Counted from the stretch's first letter, positions 9,121 to 17,934 are shown. The stretch: 64,000 nt of DNA from DAIDKA01 sp963708865 (GCA_963708865.1 CAVPUC010000002.1:310001-374000), one strand, 5' to 3'. Program-made: numbers and translations. The notes: generated from the sequence alone by a model not told the origin.

Positions 9121-10467
9121 ATGTCATTTTCCGATCTCGGGCTTGCTCCCGAGTTGCTTCGCGCCGTTGCCGAAAACGCCTACACCGAACCGACCCCCAT
9201 CCAGATCCGCGCCATTCCGGCCGTGCTCGAGGGGCGTGACGTGCTGGCGGGTGCGCAAACCGGCACCGGCAAGACCGCCGCTTTCGTCCTCCCCATCCTG
9301 CAGAAGCTGGCCGGGCTGGGCAGCAGCACCATCCCGACCGGCGGGGTGAATCCTGACCGGCGGGCACCGCGGTCCTTGGTGCTCACCCCAACCCGTGAGC
9401 TGGCCGCGCAGATCGCCGAAAGCGCCCGCACCTACGGCAAGTACGCGCCGGTGCGCGTGCAGGTGGTGTTCGGCGGCGTCAATATCAATCCGCAGATCTC
9501 AGGATTGCGCAGCGGCTGTGATCTGCTGATTGCGACCCCGGGGCGGCTGCTGGACCTCGCGCAGCAGGGTGCCGTGAATCTGCGTAACGTGCAGATCTTG
9601 GTGCTCGATGAAGCCGATCGCATGCTCGACATGGGCTTCATCCGCGATATCCGCCGCGTGATCAAGCTGCTGCCGACACGCCGGCAGAATCTGCTGTTCT
9701 CGGCCACCTACAGCGATGACATGCGCCAGCTCGCGAGCGGTCTGCTGCACGATCCGGTGTCGGTGGAAGTTGCCGCGCGCAATGCCACCGCCGATCGCGT
9801 CGACCAGTCGGTCTACAAAGTCCACAAGGATCACAAACGCCACTTGCTGGCGCACCTGATCAAGGACGGCAACTGGTTTCAGGTGCTGATCTTCACGCGC
9901 ACCAAGCATGGCGCCAATCGCCTGACGCAGCAGCTGGAAGGCGCTGGAATCAAGGCCTCCGCGATTCACGGCAACAAGAGCCAGGGTGCCCGGACCCGCG
10001 CGCTCGCCGATTTCAAGGACAATCGCATCACGGCCCTGGTGGCGACCGAGGTTGCGGCGCGCGGCCTCGACATCAAGGAGCTGCCGCATGTCGTCAACTA
10101 TGAGCTGCCGAATGTGCCTGAGGACTATGTCCACCGCATCGGGCGCACGGCCCGCGCCGGGCTGACCGGCCAGGCGGTATCGCTAGTGTCGCCGGATGAG
10201 GCGCCGTTGCTGCGCGATATCGAGCGGCTGCTGAAACGTCCGTTGCAGATATCGGTGGTGCCGGAGTTCCCGATCAGCGTTGCCCAGACGCCGGTTGCGA
10301 ACCGCGAATCATCGGGTGAGCATCGGCGTCCCGACCCGGCCGCGCGGCCGAGCCGCCCGCAGGGTCAGCGCCGCGATGGCCGCGGTGCGGGCCGCGGTCG
10401 CGGTGCCCCCGCTCACAACGGCAAGGCGGCCGGCGCGGACGGCGGTCGCCGCCAGCGCATGCACTAA
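9121..10467 (+). CDS. rhlE: DEAD-box RNA helicase RhlE
   Basis: This is an ATP-dependent RNA helicase of the RhlE group, involved in ribosome assembly and RNA turnover. The start MSFSDLGLAPELLRAVAENA matches the family. All helicase motifs are present: PTPIQ, AQTGTGKT, PTRELAAQ, TPGR, VLDEADRMLDMG, SAT, and HRIGRTARAG. The carboxyl end (about the last 60 residues) is rich in arginine, glycine and proline, as usual for RNA-binding tails of this family. Length is 448 residues. The upstream gap of 215 bases is long enough for a 5' leader, but I saw no defined element there. Its stop overlaps the stop of the convergent AraC-type gene. Confidence 0.92.
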   Translation: MSFSDLGLAPELLRAVAENAYTEPTPIQIRAIPAVLEGRDVLAGAQTGTGKTAAFVLPILQKLAGLGSSTIPTGGVNPDRRAPRSLVLTPTRELAAQIAESARTYGKYAPVRVQVVFGGVNINPQISGLRSGCDLLIATPGRLLDLAQQGAVNLRNVQILVLDEADRMLDMGFIRDIRRVIKLLPTRRQNLLFSATYSDDMRQLASGLLHDPVSVEVAARNATADRVDQSVYKVHKDHKRHLLAHLIKDGNWFQVLIFTRTKHGANRLTQQLEGAGIKASAIHGNKSQGARTRALADFKDNRITALVATEVAARGLDIKELPHVVNYELPNVPEDYVHRIGRTARAGLTGQAVSLVSPDEAPLLRDIERLLKRPLQISVVPEFPISVAQTPVANRESSGEHRRPDPAARPSRPQGQRRDGRGAGRGRGAPAHNGKAAGADGGRRQRMH

Positions 10468-11384
10468 GGACGGGCGGTGCGCGTGCGAAACGCCTGGGGG
10501 GATTCCCCGGCGTGGGCCGAGAAGAAACGCGAAAAATAGCCTGGGTCGGAAAACCCCAGGCTATACGCCGTCTGCGCAATCGACAGGTCGGTATAGATGA
10601 GCGCGCGGCGTGCTTCGAGCAGCACCCGCTCCTGCAGCAGTTGCCGCGGCGGCTTATCGATGACCGCAAGACACGCGGCCCGCAATTTCGCGGGGCTCAC
10701 CGCCAGTTCGCGCGCATAGCGCTCCACGCTCCAGCCACTGCGGCAACGTTCATCCAGCAGATTGGAAAACCGGTCGACCAGGCTCGCCATCGGGCCGCGC
10801 AGGCTGGAACTCGCGCCGGGATCGGCCGGCAGTAGGCGCAGCACCGTGATCATGACGGCAGCCAGCCAGGCCTCGGCTGCGAGCCGATTTGCCGGCGCTT
10901 CCCACGCCGTTTCGCGACGCAGCCGCTCTATCAGCAGCTCAAGATCGGCCACCCCGGCCGGCGCCGCGGACAGATCGAGGCACAGCGGGGCGACAAACAC
11001 GCGGCGCAGTTCGGGCTCGCGCGCCTGGAGCCTGCGCACCAGGGGCTGCCCGGCCGTGACGACCAAACCGCGGGTACCGCGGGTGAACTGAAAGCCATGC
11101 ACCACGGTGGGCGGCACCAGCAGCAGCGCCGGGGCGCCAATCGGCAGCTGCTGGCCATCCACCTGCATGGTGCCGCCGCCGTGGCCGATGAAGAGCACCT
11201 GGTTCAAGTCGCTGTGGATGTGGGCGCGAATCCGCCACTGGTATTGCCGGCTGCGGTAGGCAATGGTCTCCACGTGCACAAAGGTCTCATCGACCGGCTG
11301 CAACGGCTCTCCATATAAGAAGAATCGCGGCACTGGTGAAGGTTCGGCCACAGCTGTGCGGTGCGGGGATTTGGCGTGATCCAC
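10464..11384 (-). CDS. AraC family regulator, PobR-like
   Basis: This is a DNA-binding regulator with an amino-terminal cupin-like sensor domain (about residues 15-170, including IRAHIHSDLNQVLFIGHGGG) and a carboxyl-terminal double helix-turn-helix (about 215-300, with SIAQTAYSLGFSDPGYFSRF). The build matches AraC-type PobR activators that switch on pobA in response to 4-hydroxybenzoate. pobA lies 1.6 kb away beyond rhlE, which supports but does not prove that target. The start is set at the GTG at 11382-11384 (VDHAKSPHRT); a longer in-frame start at 11444 exists but its extra cysteine-rich stretch looks non-coding. The last codon overlaps the rhlE stop tail to tail. Confidence 0.8.
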   Translation of the reverse strand: MDHAKSPHRTAVAEPSPVPRFFLYGEPLQPVDETFVHVETIAYRSRQYQWRIRAHIHSDLNQVLFIGHGGGTMQVDGQQLPIGAPALLLVPPTVVHGFQFTRGTRGLVVTAGQPLVRRLQAREPELRRVFVAPLCLDLSAAPAGVADLELLIERLRRETAWEAPANRLAAEAWLAAVMITVLRLLPADPGASSSLRGPMASLVDRFSNLLDERCRSGWSVERYARELAVSPAKLRAACLAVIDKPPRQLLQERVLLEARRALIYTDLSIAQTAYSLGFSDPGYFSRFFSAHAGESPQAFRTRTARP

Positions 11385-11528
11385 CCCGGAAGGCTCGCAC
11401 GGATTGCAGCTGCAGCACAGAGGCAGCGCAGGCAGTGAACACAAAAGTTAAATTTGTCAATCAGTTACGGAATTTCCCGCCCCCCGTACTTCAAGTCGTG
11501 GCGGGTACCGATGCGGCCCGGATTAATG

Positions 11529-11557
11529 TTTACGGCTTGCCCGGTGTGCCGTAGAAT
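11529..11557 (+). promoter_or_regulatory. Sigma-70 promoter for the rimP-nusA-infB operon
   Basis: A -35 box TTTACG (11529-11534) and a -10 box TAGAAT (11552-11557) are separated by 17 bases. The same -10 sequence occurs in the rpsO promoter at 17604. Transcription would start at about 11563-11565. Confidence 0.7.
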
Positions 11558-11562
11558 GCGCG

Positions 11563-11660
11563 GCCTCGGTGGGTCCGGACGGAATGTGTCCGTACCTGCA
11601 TGTGCGGCAAGGATCGGCCGCATTGCTTGATGGTAAAGCCCCCCGAGGGGCTTTTCGTTT
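11563..11660 (+). ncRNA. Structured leader RNA or small RNA ending in an intrinsic terminator
   Basis: About 95 bases follow the promoter. They contain no good ORF and can fold into three consecutive hairpins: CGGAC pairing with GTCCG (near 11578-11600), TGCGGC pairing with GCCGCA (near 11600-11625), and the terminator at 11635-11655. In E. coli the same place upstream of rimP holds an initiator tRNA gene (metY). Here I could not fit a tRNA cloverleaf. It could be a small RNA or an attenuator leader for the nusA operon. The gap between the AraC-type gene start and rimP (11385-11714) otherwise holds only AT-richer sequence with no recognisable gene. Confidence 0.45.
11635..11660 (+). terminator. 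Intrinsic terminator 1 in the rimP leader
   Basis: AAAGCCCC pairs with GGGGCTTT across a short CCGA loop and is followed by a T-rich run (CTTTTCGTTTTT). It is a convincing Rho-independent terminator before the first gene of the operon. Confidence 0.8.
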
Positions 11661-11676
11661 TTGTGGGGTTGTGAAG

Positions 11677-11697
11677 TGGGCCGTAGGGCCCATTTTT
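11677..11697 (+). terminator. Intrinsic terminator 2 in the rimP leader
   Basis: TGGGCC pairs with GGCCCA across a GTAG loop and is followed by TTTTTGTTTT. It ends only 7 bases before the rimP Shine-Dalgarno sequence AGGAG (11704-11708), so expression of rimP requires readthrough of two terminators or another promoter that I cannot see. Confidence 0.75.
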
Positions 11698-11714
11698 GTT
11701 TTCAGGAGTGGCAC

Positions 11715-12164
11715 GTGGCGGCACTGCGTGAGCGCCTCATCGCCTTGATCGAGCCGCTGCTCGTTCAGCTGGGCTACGAGCTGGTGGAGCTGGAGATGGC
11801 GCCGGCGCATGGTCGCGGATCCTTACGGATCTTCATCGACCGGCCCGAAGGCATCGGCATCAGCGACTGCGAGCGCGTGAGCCGCGAGGTGTCGGCGCTG
11901 ATGGATGTCGAGGACCCGATTCCGACGGCCTATGCGCTGGAAGTGTCCTCGCCGGGGGATGACCGGGTGCTGCGCACGCCGGCGCATTTCGAGCGTTTCA
12001 GGGGTTCGCGCGTGCTGGTGGAGCTGGTGGCGCCGCGTGCGGGTCGGCGGCGCTATACGGGATTGTTGCAGGAGGTTTCCGCGACCGGTGTGGCCCTGGA
12101 GGTCGACCGGCAGCGCGTGGATATGTCATTTGCCGAGATTGCGAAGGCGCGACTGGCACCTTGA
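11715..12164 (+). CDS. rimP: Ribosome maturation factor RimP
   Basis: RimP assists 30S ribosomal subunit assembly. The 149-residue product matches the family length (about 150). Family motifs are visible: GYELVELEM, LRIFIDRPEGIGISDCERVS, VEDPIPTAYALEVSSPGDDR and the carboxyl-terminal SH3-like part ending FAEIAKARLAP. The start is the GTG at 11715 (VAALRERLIALIEPLL), chosen because AGGAG lies 6 bases upstream. It is the first gene of the rimP-nusA-infB-rbfA-truB operon, with 37 bases to nusA. Confidence 0.92.
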   Translation: MAALRERLIALIEPLLVQLGYELVELEMAPAHGRGSLRIFIDRPEGIGISDCERVSREVSALMDVEDPIPTAYALEVSSPGDDRVLRTPAHFERFRGSRVLVELVAPRAGRRRYTGLLQEVSATGVALEVDRQRVDMSFAEIAKARLAP

Positions 12165-12201
12165 AGGGGTGCGCGGCGCGGAATGTGAGGAGCTGTACGT
12201 G

Positions 12202-13707
12202 ATGAACAAGGAAATCCTGATGGTCGTCGACGCCGTCTCTAACGAGAAGGGCGTGGATAAGGAAGTGATCTTCGATGCGCTCGAAGCGGCCCTCGCGTCT
12301 GCGACCCGCAAGAAGCACGGCGAGGAGTGGGACGTGCGCGTGGCGATTGATCGCAAGAGCGGCGACTACGAGACGTTCCGGCGCTGGAAGGTGTTCGCCG
12401 ATGAATCAAACGAGCTGGAAGTACCGGAGCGGGAGCTGCGCATGGACGATGCGCGCGACCTCAATCCGGCCATCGAGCCCGGCGGGTTCGTCGAGGAGCC
12501 GATGGAGTCGGTGGGCTTCGGCCGCATCGCCGCCCAGCAGGCCAAGCAGGTGATCGTGCAGAAGGTGCGCGAGGCCGAGCGCGCGCAGGTGGTCGATGCG
12601 TATCGCGATCGCGTCGGCACCATGGTGAGCGGTCTGGTCAAGCGCGTCGATCGCAATGGCCTGTACATCGACCTGGGCAGCAATGCCGAAGGGTTCGTGC
12701 CGCGAACCGACATGATTCCGCGTGAGCAGGCCAAGCCGCAGGATCGCGTCAAGGCGTTCCTGAAGGAAGTGCGCTCCGAGCCGCGCGGTCCGCAGCTGTT
12801 CCTGACGCGCACCGCGCCGGAATTCCTGATTGAACTGTTCAAGCTGGAAGTGCCGGAAGTGGGCCAGGGGCTGATCGAGATCCTGGCCGCCGCCCGTGAT
12901 CCGGGCGTGCGCGCCAAGATCGCCGTGCGCAGCAACGATCCGCGCATCGATCCGGTGGGTGCCTGCGTCGGCATGCGCGGCTCGCGCGTGCAGGCGGTGT
13001 CCAACGAGGTTTCCGGCGAGCGTGTCGACATCATTCCGTTTGATGAGAATCCAGCGCAGTTCGTGATCAACGCCATGTCCCCGGCCGAAGTGATGTCCAT
13101 CGTCGTCGATGAGGAGGCGCACAGCATCGACATCGCGGTCGCCGAGGACAAGCTGTCACAGGCCATCGGTCGCGGCGGCCAGAACATTCGCCTGGCGAGC
13201 CAGCTCACCGGCTGGGAACTGAATGTCATGACGGAGTCGGATGCCGAGGCCAAGAGCGACACCGAATCGCGCGATCTGGTCCAGACCTTCATGAAGCAGC
13301 TGGATGTGGGCGAGGATGTGGCCACCATCCTGGTGCAGGAAGGCTTCTCGACCGTCGAGGAGGTGGCCTACGTACCGCAGGGGGAGCTGATGGCCATCGC
13401 CGAGTTCGATGAGACCATCGTCAAGGAGCTGCGCAATCGCGCCCGCGACGTGCTGCTCACCCAGGCGATTGCCAGTGAGGAAACCTTGGATCAGGCGATG
13501 CCCGCCGATGATCTGCTGACCATGACCGGCATGAGCCCGGACCTGGCCCTCGCCCTGGCGCGCCGCGGCGTGCGCACCCGCGAGGATCTGGCCGAGCAGT
13601 CGGTTGACGACCTGTCCGATATTGATGGGCTCGCGGCCGAAGAGGCCGGCAAGCTGATCATGACCGCACGCGAACCGTGGTTCGAAGCTGGTCGAGGAAA
13701 TAACTGA
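12202..13707 (+). CDS. nusA: Transcription termination/antitermination factor NusA
   Basis: NusA binds RNA polymerase and the nascent RNA to control pausing, termination and antitermination. The 501 residues show the RNA-polymerase-binding amino-terminal domain (1-125), an S1 domain (about 135-200, GTMVSGLVKRVDRNGLYIDL), two KH domains (about 200-345, with VGACVGMRGSRVQAV and AIGRGGQNIRLAS) and two acidic helix-hairpin-helix repeats at the carboxyl end (from about 365). The start MNKEILMVVDAVSNEKGVDK has GAGGAG upstream. The stop overlaps the infB start by one base. Together with the leader terminators, this suggests that NusA could control its own operon. Confidence 0.96.
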   Translation: MNKEILMVVDAVSNEKGVDKEVIFDALEAALASATRKKHGEEWDVRVAIDRKSGDYETFRRWKVFADESNELEVPERELRMDDARDLNPAIEPGGFVEEPMESVGFGRIAAQQAKQVIVQKVREAERAQVVDAYRDRVGTMVSGLVKRVDRNGLYIDLGSNAEGFVPRTDMIPREQAKPQDRVKAFLKEVRSEPRGPQLFLTRTAPEFLIELFKLEVPEVGQGLIEILAAARDPGVRAKIAVRSNDPRIDPVGACVGMRGSRVQAVSNEVSGERVDIIPFDENPAQFVINAMSPAEVMSIVVDEEAHSIDIAVAEDKLSQAIGRGGQNIRLASQLTGWELNVMTESDAEAKSDTESRDLVQTFMKQLDVGEDVATILVQEGFSTVEEVAYVPQGELMAIAEFDETIVKELRNRARDVLLTQAIASEETLDQAMPADDLLTMTGMSPDLALALARRGVRTREDLAEQSVDDLSDIDGLAAEEAGKLIMTAREPWFEAGRGNN

Positions 13708-16307
13708 TGGCTGATGTAACTGTTTCGCAATTTGCCCAGGTGCTGAAAGTACCTGTGGACCGCCTGATCGTGCAGCTCGATCAGGCGGGCATCAAGGTCG
13801 AGGGGCCCGATGCCCGCATCAGCGATGAGGCCAAGCTCGAACTGCTGTCGCACCTGCGCAAGTCGCACGGCGCCGATGAGCAAAGCGGCGGCTCGCCCAA
13901 CAAGATCACCCTGAAGCGCAAGACGCAGAGCGAACTGAAGCTTGCGAGCACGCAGGGCCGTGCCCGCACGGTCAATGTCGAGGTGCGGCGCAGCCGCACC
14001 TACGTGAAGCGCGATGTGCTCGAGGAGCAGAACCGCCAGAGCCTGGAGGACGGCGACTCCAAGCGCCGCGAGGCCGAGGAGGCCGGCAAGCGCGAACAGG
14101 AGCGGCTCGATGCCGAGCGGCGCGAGAATGAGCGGGTCGAGGCGGAAAATCGCCGCCGTATCGAGGAGGAGCAGAACCGCAAGAAGGCGCTCGAGGATGC
14201 GCGCCGGGTCGCGGAGCTGCAGGCGCGCGAGGATGCCGAACGCCGCGACCGCGAAACGCAGCGCCATGTGCCGGAGGAGCCCCGGGAGCTCGCCCAGAAG
14301 TCGGTGCCGAAGCCCCAGGCGCCAGCGAAGGCTGCGGTGCCGTCGCGGCCCGATGTGGCGCAGAAGCCGGCCATGCAGCCAGCCTCGCCGCCGGCCGCGC
14401 CCGACCGTGCCCAGCCGACGCGCTACGGGCGCGCGGAGCTGCACGTCGCGGGCGATGTCAGCAACCGCTACAAGAAGAAGCGGCGTGTCAAGGGTCGCCC
14501 GGTGTCCGCGGGCGGCGATGCGCGCCATGCCTTCGAGATGCCGACTGCGCCGCAGAAGCGCGAGGTCGCCCTCGGGGAGACCATCACCGTAGCGGAACTT
14601 GCCGCGAAGATGGCCATCAAGGCGACCGAGGTCATCAAGGTGCTGATGAACATCGGCATCATGGCGACGATCAACCAGCCGCTCGACCAGGAGACCGCGG
14701 TACTGGTGGTTGAAGAGCTGGGTCATACGCCCAAGCTGCAGCGCGAAGACCAGATTGAAGATGACCTGCAGGGCGCCGAAACGGCGGATGAGGGCGGTGA
14801 GCCCCGGCCCCCCGTGGTCACGGTCATGGGTCACGTTGACCACGGCAAGACCTCGCTCCTCGACTACATCCGCACCACCAAGGTGGCGGCGGGGGAGGCC
14901 GGTGGCATCACCCAGCACATCGGTGCCTATCGGGTGCAGACCCCGAAGGGCGTGATCACGTTCCTGGATACCCCGGGACATGCGGCATTCACGGCCATGC
15001 GGGCCCGCGGCGCCAAGGCGACCAACGTCGTGGTGCTGGTGGTGGCCGCAGACGATGGCGTCATGCCCCAGACCATCGAGGCCATCGAGCATGCGCGCGC
15101 CGCGGGCGTGCCCATCGTGGTGGCCGTCAACAAGATCGACAAGACCGGCGCGGACCCGGAGCGGGTGCGCAATGATCTCGCCAAGTACGATGTGATCCCG
15201 GAAGCCTGGGGCGGCCAGAACATGTTCGCCAATGTCTCGGCGCGTACCGGCGCGGGCATCGATCAGCTGCTGGAAGCCATCCTGCTGCAGGCCGAAGTGC
15301 TGGAACTGTCGAGCACGGTCACGGGCCCGGCCTCCGGCATCGTCATCGAATCGAGCATCGAGAAGGGCCGCGGCCCGGTGGCGACGGTGCTGGTGAAGAA
15401 AGGCACGCTCAAGATGGGCGACTTCATTCTGGCGGGCACCGAGTTCGGCCGCGTGCGTGCCATGTTCAATGAAGTGGGCGCCGCCGTGCAGGAAGCAGGT
15501 CCTTCCACACCGGTGGCGGTACTGGGCCTCTCTGCGGCACCCAAGGCAGGTGATGACCTGCTGGTGGTGGAGAGCGAACGCAAGGCGCGCGAAGTCGCGC
15601 TGTATCGCCAGAGCAAGATCCGCGATGCGCGCGTCGCCAAGACCGCCACCCGGGCAGAGGATGCGTTCTCGGTACTGGAGGCCGGCAAGGCCGGTGTGGT
15701 CGTCGTGTTGCTCAAGGCCGACGTGCAGGGCAGTCAGGAGGCCTTGCGCGATGCACTGACGAAACTATCGACTTCGGAAGTCTCGGTAAAGGTCATCGCC
15801 AGCGGCGTCGGCGGCATCACCGCCTCGGATGTGCAGCTGGCCGGCGCCTCCAAAGCCTTGATCATCGGCTTCAACGTACGCGCTGATTCGGGCGCGCGCG
15901 AGGCGATCAAGGAGCTGGGCGTGGATGTGCGCTACTACAGCATCATCTACGAGGCCATCGATGACGTGAAGGCGATGATGAGCGGCATGCTCGCCCCGGA
16001 GGTCAAGGAGACCATCGTCGGGGTCGCGCAGGTGCGCGAAGTATTCCGCTCCAGCAAGTTCGGCGTCGTCGCCGGCTGTCTGGTCACCGAGGGGGCGGTC
16101 AAACGCAACCTGCCCATCCGGGTGCTGCGTGAAAGCGTGGTGATCTTCGAGGGGCAGCTGGAGTCGCTGCGGCGCTTCAAGGATGACGTGGGCGAGGTGC
16201 GTGCCGGCACCGAGTGCGGCATCGGCGTCAAGAACTATCAGGACGTGCGCGCGAACGATCAGATCGAGTGCTTCACCCGCGTCGAAGTGGCGCGGACGGT
16301 GGAATAG
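13707..16307 (+). CDS. infB: Translation initiation factor IF-2
   Basis: IF-2 is the GTPase that places initiator tRNA on the small ribosomal subunit. The 866-residue product has an amino-terminal IF2_N domain (MADVTVSQFAQVLKV), a long charged helical region (about residues 105-190, arginine/glutamate-rich), a second IF2_N-like part (about 290-340) and the G domain with GHVDHGKTSLLD, DTPGHAAFTAMRARGAKA and NKIDK. Domains II, III and IV follow and end YQDVRANDQIECF. Length is typical for proteobacteria. The ATG at 13707 uses the last base of the nusA stop, so the genes are translationally coupled. Confidence 0.97.
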   Translation: MADVTVSQFAQVLKVPVDRLIVQLDQAGIKVEGPDARISDEAKLELLSHLRKSHGADEQSGGSPNKITLKRKTQSELKLASTQGRARTVNVEVRRSRTYVKRDVLEEQNRQSLEDGDSKRREAEEAGKREQERLDAERRENERVEAENRRRIEEEQNRKKALEDARRVAELQAREDAERRDRETQRHVPEEPRELAQKSVPKPQAPAKAAVPSRPDVAQKPAMQPASPPAAPDRAQPTRYGRAELHVAGDVSNRYKKKRRVKGRPVSAGGDARHAFEMPTAPQKREVALGETITVAELAAKMAIKATEVIKVLMNIGIMATINQPLDQETAVLVVEELGHTPKLQREDQIEDDLQGAETADEGGEPRPPVVTVMGHVDHGKTSLLDYIRTTKVAAGEAGGITQHIGAYRVQTPKGVITFLDTPGHAAFTAMRARGAKATNVVVLVVAADDGVMPQTIEAIEHARAAGVPIVVAVNKIDKTGADPERVRNDLAKYDVIPEAWGGQNMFANVSARTGAGIDQLLEAILLQAEVLELSSTVTGPASGIVIESSIEKGRGPVATVLVKKGTLKMGDFILAGTEFGRVRAMFNEVGAAVQEAGPSTPVAVLGLSAAPKAGDDLLVVESERKAREVALYRQSKIRDARVAKTATRAEDAFSVLEAGKAGVVVVLLKADVQGSQEALRDALTKLSTSEVSVKVIASGVGGITASDVQLAGASKALIIGFNVRADSGAREAIKELGVDVRYYSIIYEAIDDVKAMMSGMLAPEVKETIVGVAQVREVFRSSKFGVVAGCLVTEGAVKRNLPIRVLRESVVIFEGQLESLRRFKDDVGEVRAGTECGIGVKNYQDVRANDQIECFTRVEVARTVE

Positions 16308-16308
16308 C

Positions 16309-16695
16309 TTGCCCAGCAAGCACCAGCCTGCCGGCGGTCGTCACGGTCGGATCGAAGCACAGATGCAGCGGGTGCTGTCCGAGCTCATCAGCCGTGAGGT
16401 CAAGGATCCGCGCGTCGGCAACGTCACGATCACGGCGGTGGAGGTCGCGCAGGATCTGGCGACCGCGCGGATCTTCTTCGTGCCGTTTGCCGGCACCCAT
16501 GACCCGGCCGAAGTGGCCGAGGGGCTGGCTCGCGCGTCAGGCTTCCTGCGCGGCGCGGTGGGACGCGAGCTGGGCCTGCGGCATGCGCCGCGCCTGTCAT
16601 TCGAATTTGATGCGACGCTGGATAAGGCCGCCCGGCTCACCGATCTGATCAATCGCGCCGTCGCCTCCGACACCCCCAAGCCGGACGAGAAGTGA
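16309..16695 (+). CDS. rbfA: 30S ribosome-binding factor RbfA
   Basis: RbfA is a small KH-type protein needed for 16S rRNA maturation. The visible 128 residues contain RVLSELISREVKDPRVGNVT and DLATARIFFVPF, the core of the family, ending with an acidic tail. No ATG exists at the right place; the TTG at 16309 (LPSKHQPAGGRHGRIEAQM), one base after the infB stop, gives the usual length. An ATG 18 codons later would remove part of the domain. It overlaps truB by 4 bases. Confidence 0.88.
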   Translation: MPSKHQPAGGRHGRIEAQMQRVLSELISREVKDPRVGNVTITAVEVAQDLATARIFFVPFAGTHDPAEVAEGLARASGFLRGAVGRELGLRHAPRLSFEFDATLDKAARLTDLINRAVASDTPKPDEK

Positions 16696-17570
16696 ACGGC
16701 ATCCTGCTGCTGGACAAGCCCCTGGGGCTCTCGTCCAACGCAGCGCTGCAGCGGGTCCGGCGGCTGCTGGGCGCCGACAAGGCCGGCCACGTCGGCAGTC
16801 TCGATCCCCTCGCCACCGGCATGCTGCCGATCTGCCTGGGGGAGGCCACCAAGGTCGCCGGCGACATCACGGCGGCCCGCAAGCGCTACCAGTTCACCAT
16901 TGCCTTCGGGCGCCGAACCACCACCGGGGATCTGGAGGGCGAAAGCGTGGAGGAGGCGCCGGTGCCGCCCTTGACTAAAGCCCAGGTGGAGCTTGCCCTG
17001 GACGTTTTTCGCGGCAGCCAGTCCCAGGTTCCGCCAATGTTCTCGGCGCTGAAGCGCGACGGCCAGCCGCTCTACAAGCTGGCCCGCGCCGGACTCACCG
17101 TGGAGCGTGCTGCGCGGCACATCGAGATTAGCGAATTGTCCCTGGTCGCGCTCGGGCCGGGGCAGCTGGAACTGTCGGCCCTGTGCTCCAAAGGGACCTA
17201 TATCCGGGTGCTCGCCGAGGACATTGCCCGAAAGCTCGGCACCTGCGGCCATGTCAGCGCTCTGCGTCGGCTGTATGTCGAACCGTTCGATTTCGCACCC
17301 ATGCAGACCCTCGCCGAGGTGCAGGCGGCCTGCGAGGGCGGTGCGGCGCTGACCATGATCGCGGCCGATGAGGCCCTGCCGCAGATGCCATCCGTCCACT
17401 TGCCCGCGGACCTGGCAGGGCGACTCGCGCACGGCCAGTCGGTCATGACGTGCGGGGCGACCGCCATCGGCAAAGTTCGCCTTTACGACTCGCACGGGCG
17501 CTTCATGGGGCTCGGTGAAGCGGATGCGCAGGGCCAGGTGCGGCCGCGGCGACTGTTTGCGTGCCAATGA
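16692..17570 (+). CDS. truB: tRNA pseudouridine-55 synthase TruB
   Basis: TruB converts uridine 55 of the T-loop of tRNAs to pseudouridine. The 292 residues start with a GTG (VNGILLLDKPLGLSSNAALQ) that overlaps the rbfA stop. The catalytic aspartate is D38 in HVGSLDPLATGMLP. Further family motifs are KRYQFTIAFGRRTTTGDLEG, PPMFSALKRDGQPLYKLAR and CSKGTYIRVLAEDIARKLG. The carboxyl end carries a PUA-like segment. It is the last gene before the rpsO promoter. Confidence 0.95.
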   Translation: MNGILLLDKPLGLSSNAALQRVRRLLGADKAGHVGSLDPLATGMLPICLGEATKVAGDITAARKRYQFTIAFGRRTTTGDLEGESVEEAPVPPLTKAQVELALDVFRGSQSQVPPMFSALKRDGQPLYKLARAGLTVERAARHIEISELSLVALGPGQLELSALCSKGTYIRVLAEDIARKLGTCGHVSALRRLYVEPFDFAPMQTLAEVQAACEGGAALTMIAADEALPQMPSVHLPADLAGRLAHGQSVMTCGATAIGKVRLYDSHGRFMGLGEADAQGQVRPRRLFACQ

Positions 17571-17580
17571 GCACTTTTCC

Positions 17581-17609
17581 TTGAGACCTCAAGGGCGTAC
17601 GGGTAGAAT
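17581..17609 (+). promoter_or_regulatory. Sigma-70 promoter for rpsO-pnp
   Basis: TTGAGA (17581-17586) and TAGAAT (17604-17609) lie 17 bases apart, 56 bases before the rpsO start codon. In E. coli rpsO also has its own promoter in this position. Confidence 0.8.
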
Positions 17610-17664
17610 GCCGCGCTTCAAAAATAGCCCCAATCAACACTAGTTCTTAGGAATATTCGCGCAA

Positions 17665-17934
17665 ATGACCCTATCAGCCGAACAGAAGGACGGAATCGTC
17701 GCGCAGTTCCGTCGTGATGCCAAAGACACCGGTTCACCCGAAGTCCAGGTCGCATTGCTCTCCGAGCGCATCAACGGACTGGGTGAGCACTTCAATGCTC
17801 ACAAGAGCGATCACTCATCGCGTCGCGGGCTCGTGAAGCTCGTCAATCAGCGCCGCAAGCTGCTCGATTACCTGAAGTCGACCCAGCCGCAGAAGTACCA
17901 GGAGCTCGTCGAGCGCCTGGGACTGCGTCGCTGA
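17665..17934 (+). CDS. rpsO: 30S ribosomal protein S15
   Basis: S15 binds the central domain of 16S rRNA early in 30S assembly. The 89-residue length is exactly the usual one. The sequence shows GSPEVQVALLSERINGLGEH, the HKSDHSSRRGLVKLVNQRRK rRNA-binding part and the end YQELVERLGLRR. The start is ATG at 17665 after a GGAATATT motif. It is followed by two stem-loops and pnp, the order found in E. coli, where S15 represses its own translation. Confidence 0.97.
   Translation: MTLSAEQKDGIVAQFRRDAKDTGSPEVQVALLSERINGLGEHFNAHKSDHSSRRGLVKLVNQRRKLLDYLKSTQPQKYQELVERLGLRR

Noticed and set aside
11529..11714. A possible tRNA upstream of rimP, as in E. coli
   Set aside because: No GTTC-type T-loop, no CCA end and no cloverleaf could be fitted; only consecutive hairpins are present.
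14020..14290. Highly repetitive charged stretch in infB as a possible repeat element
   Set aside because: It is the normal charged helical linker of proteobacterial IF-2.
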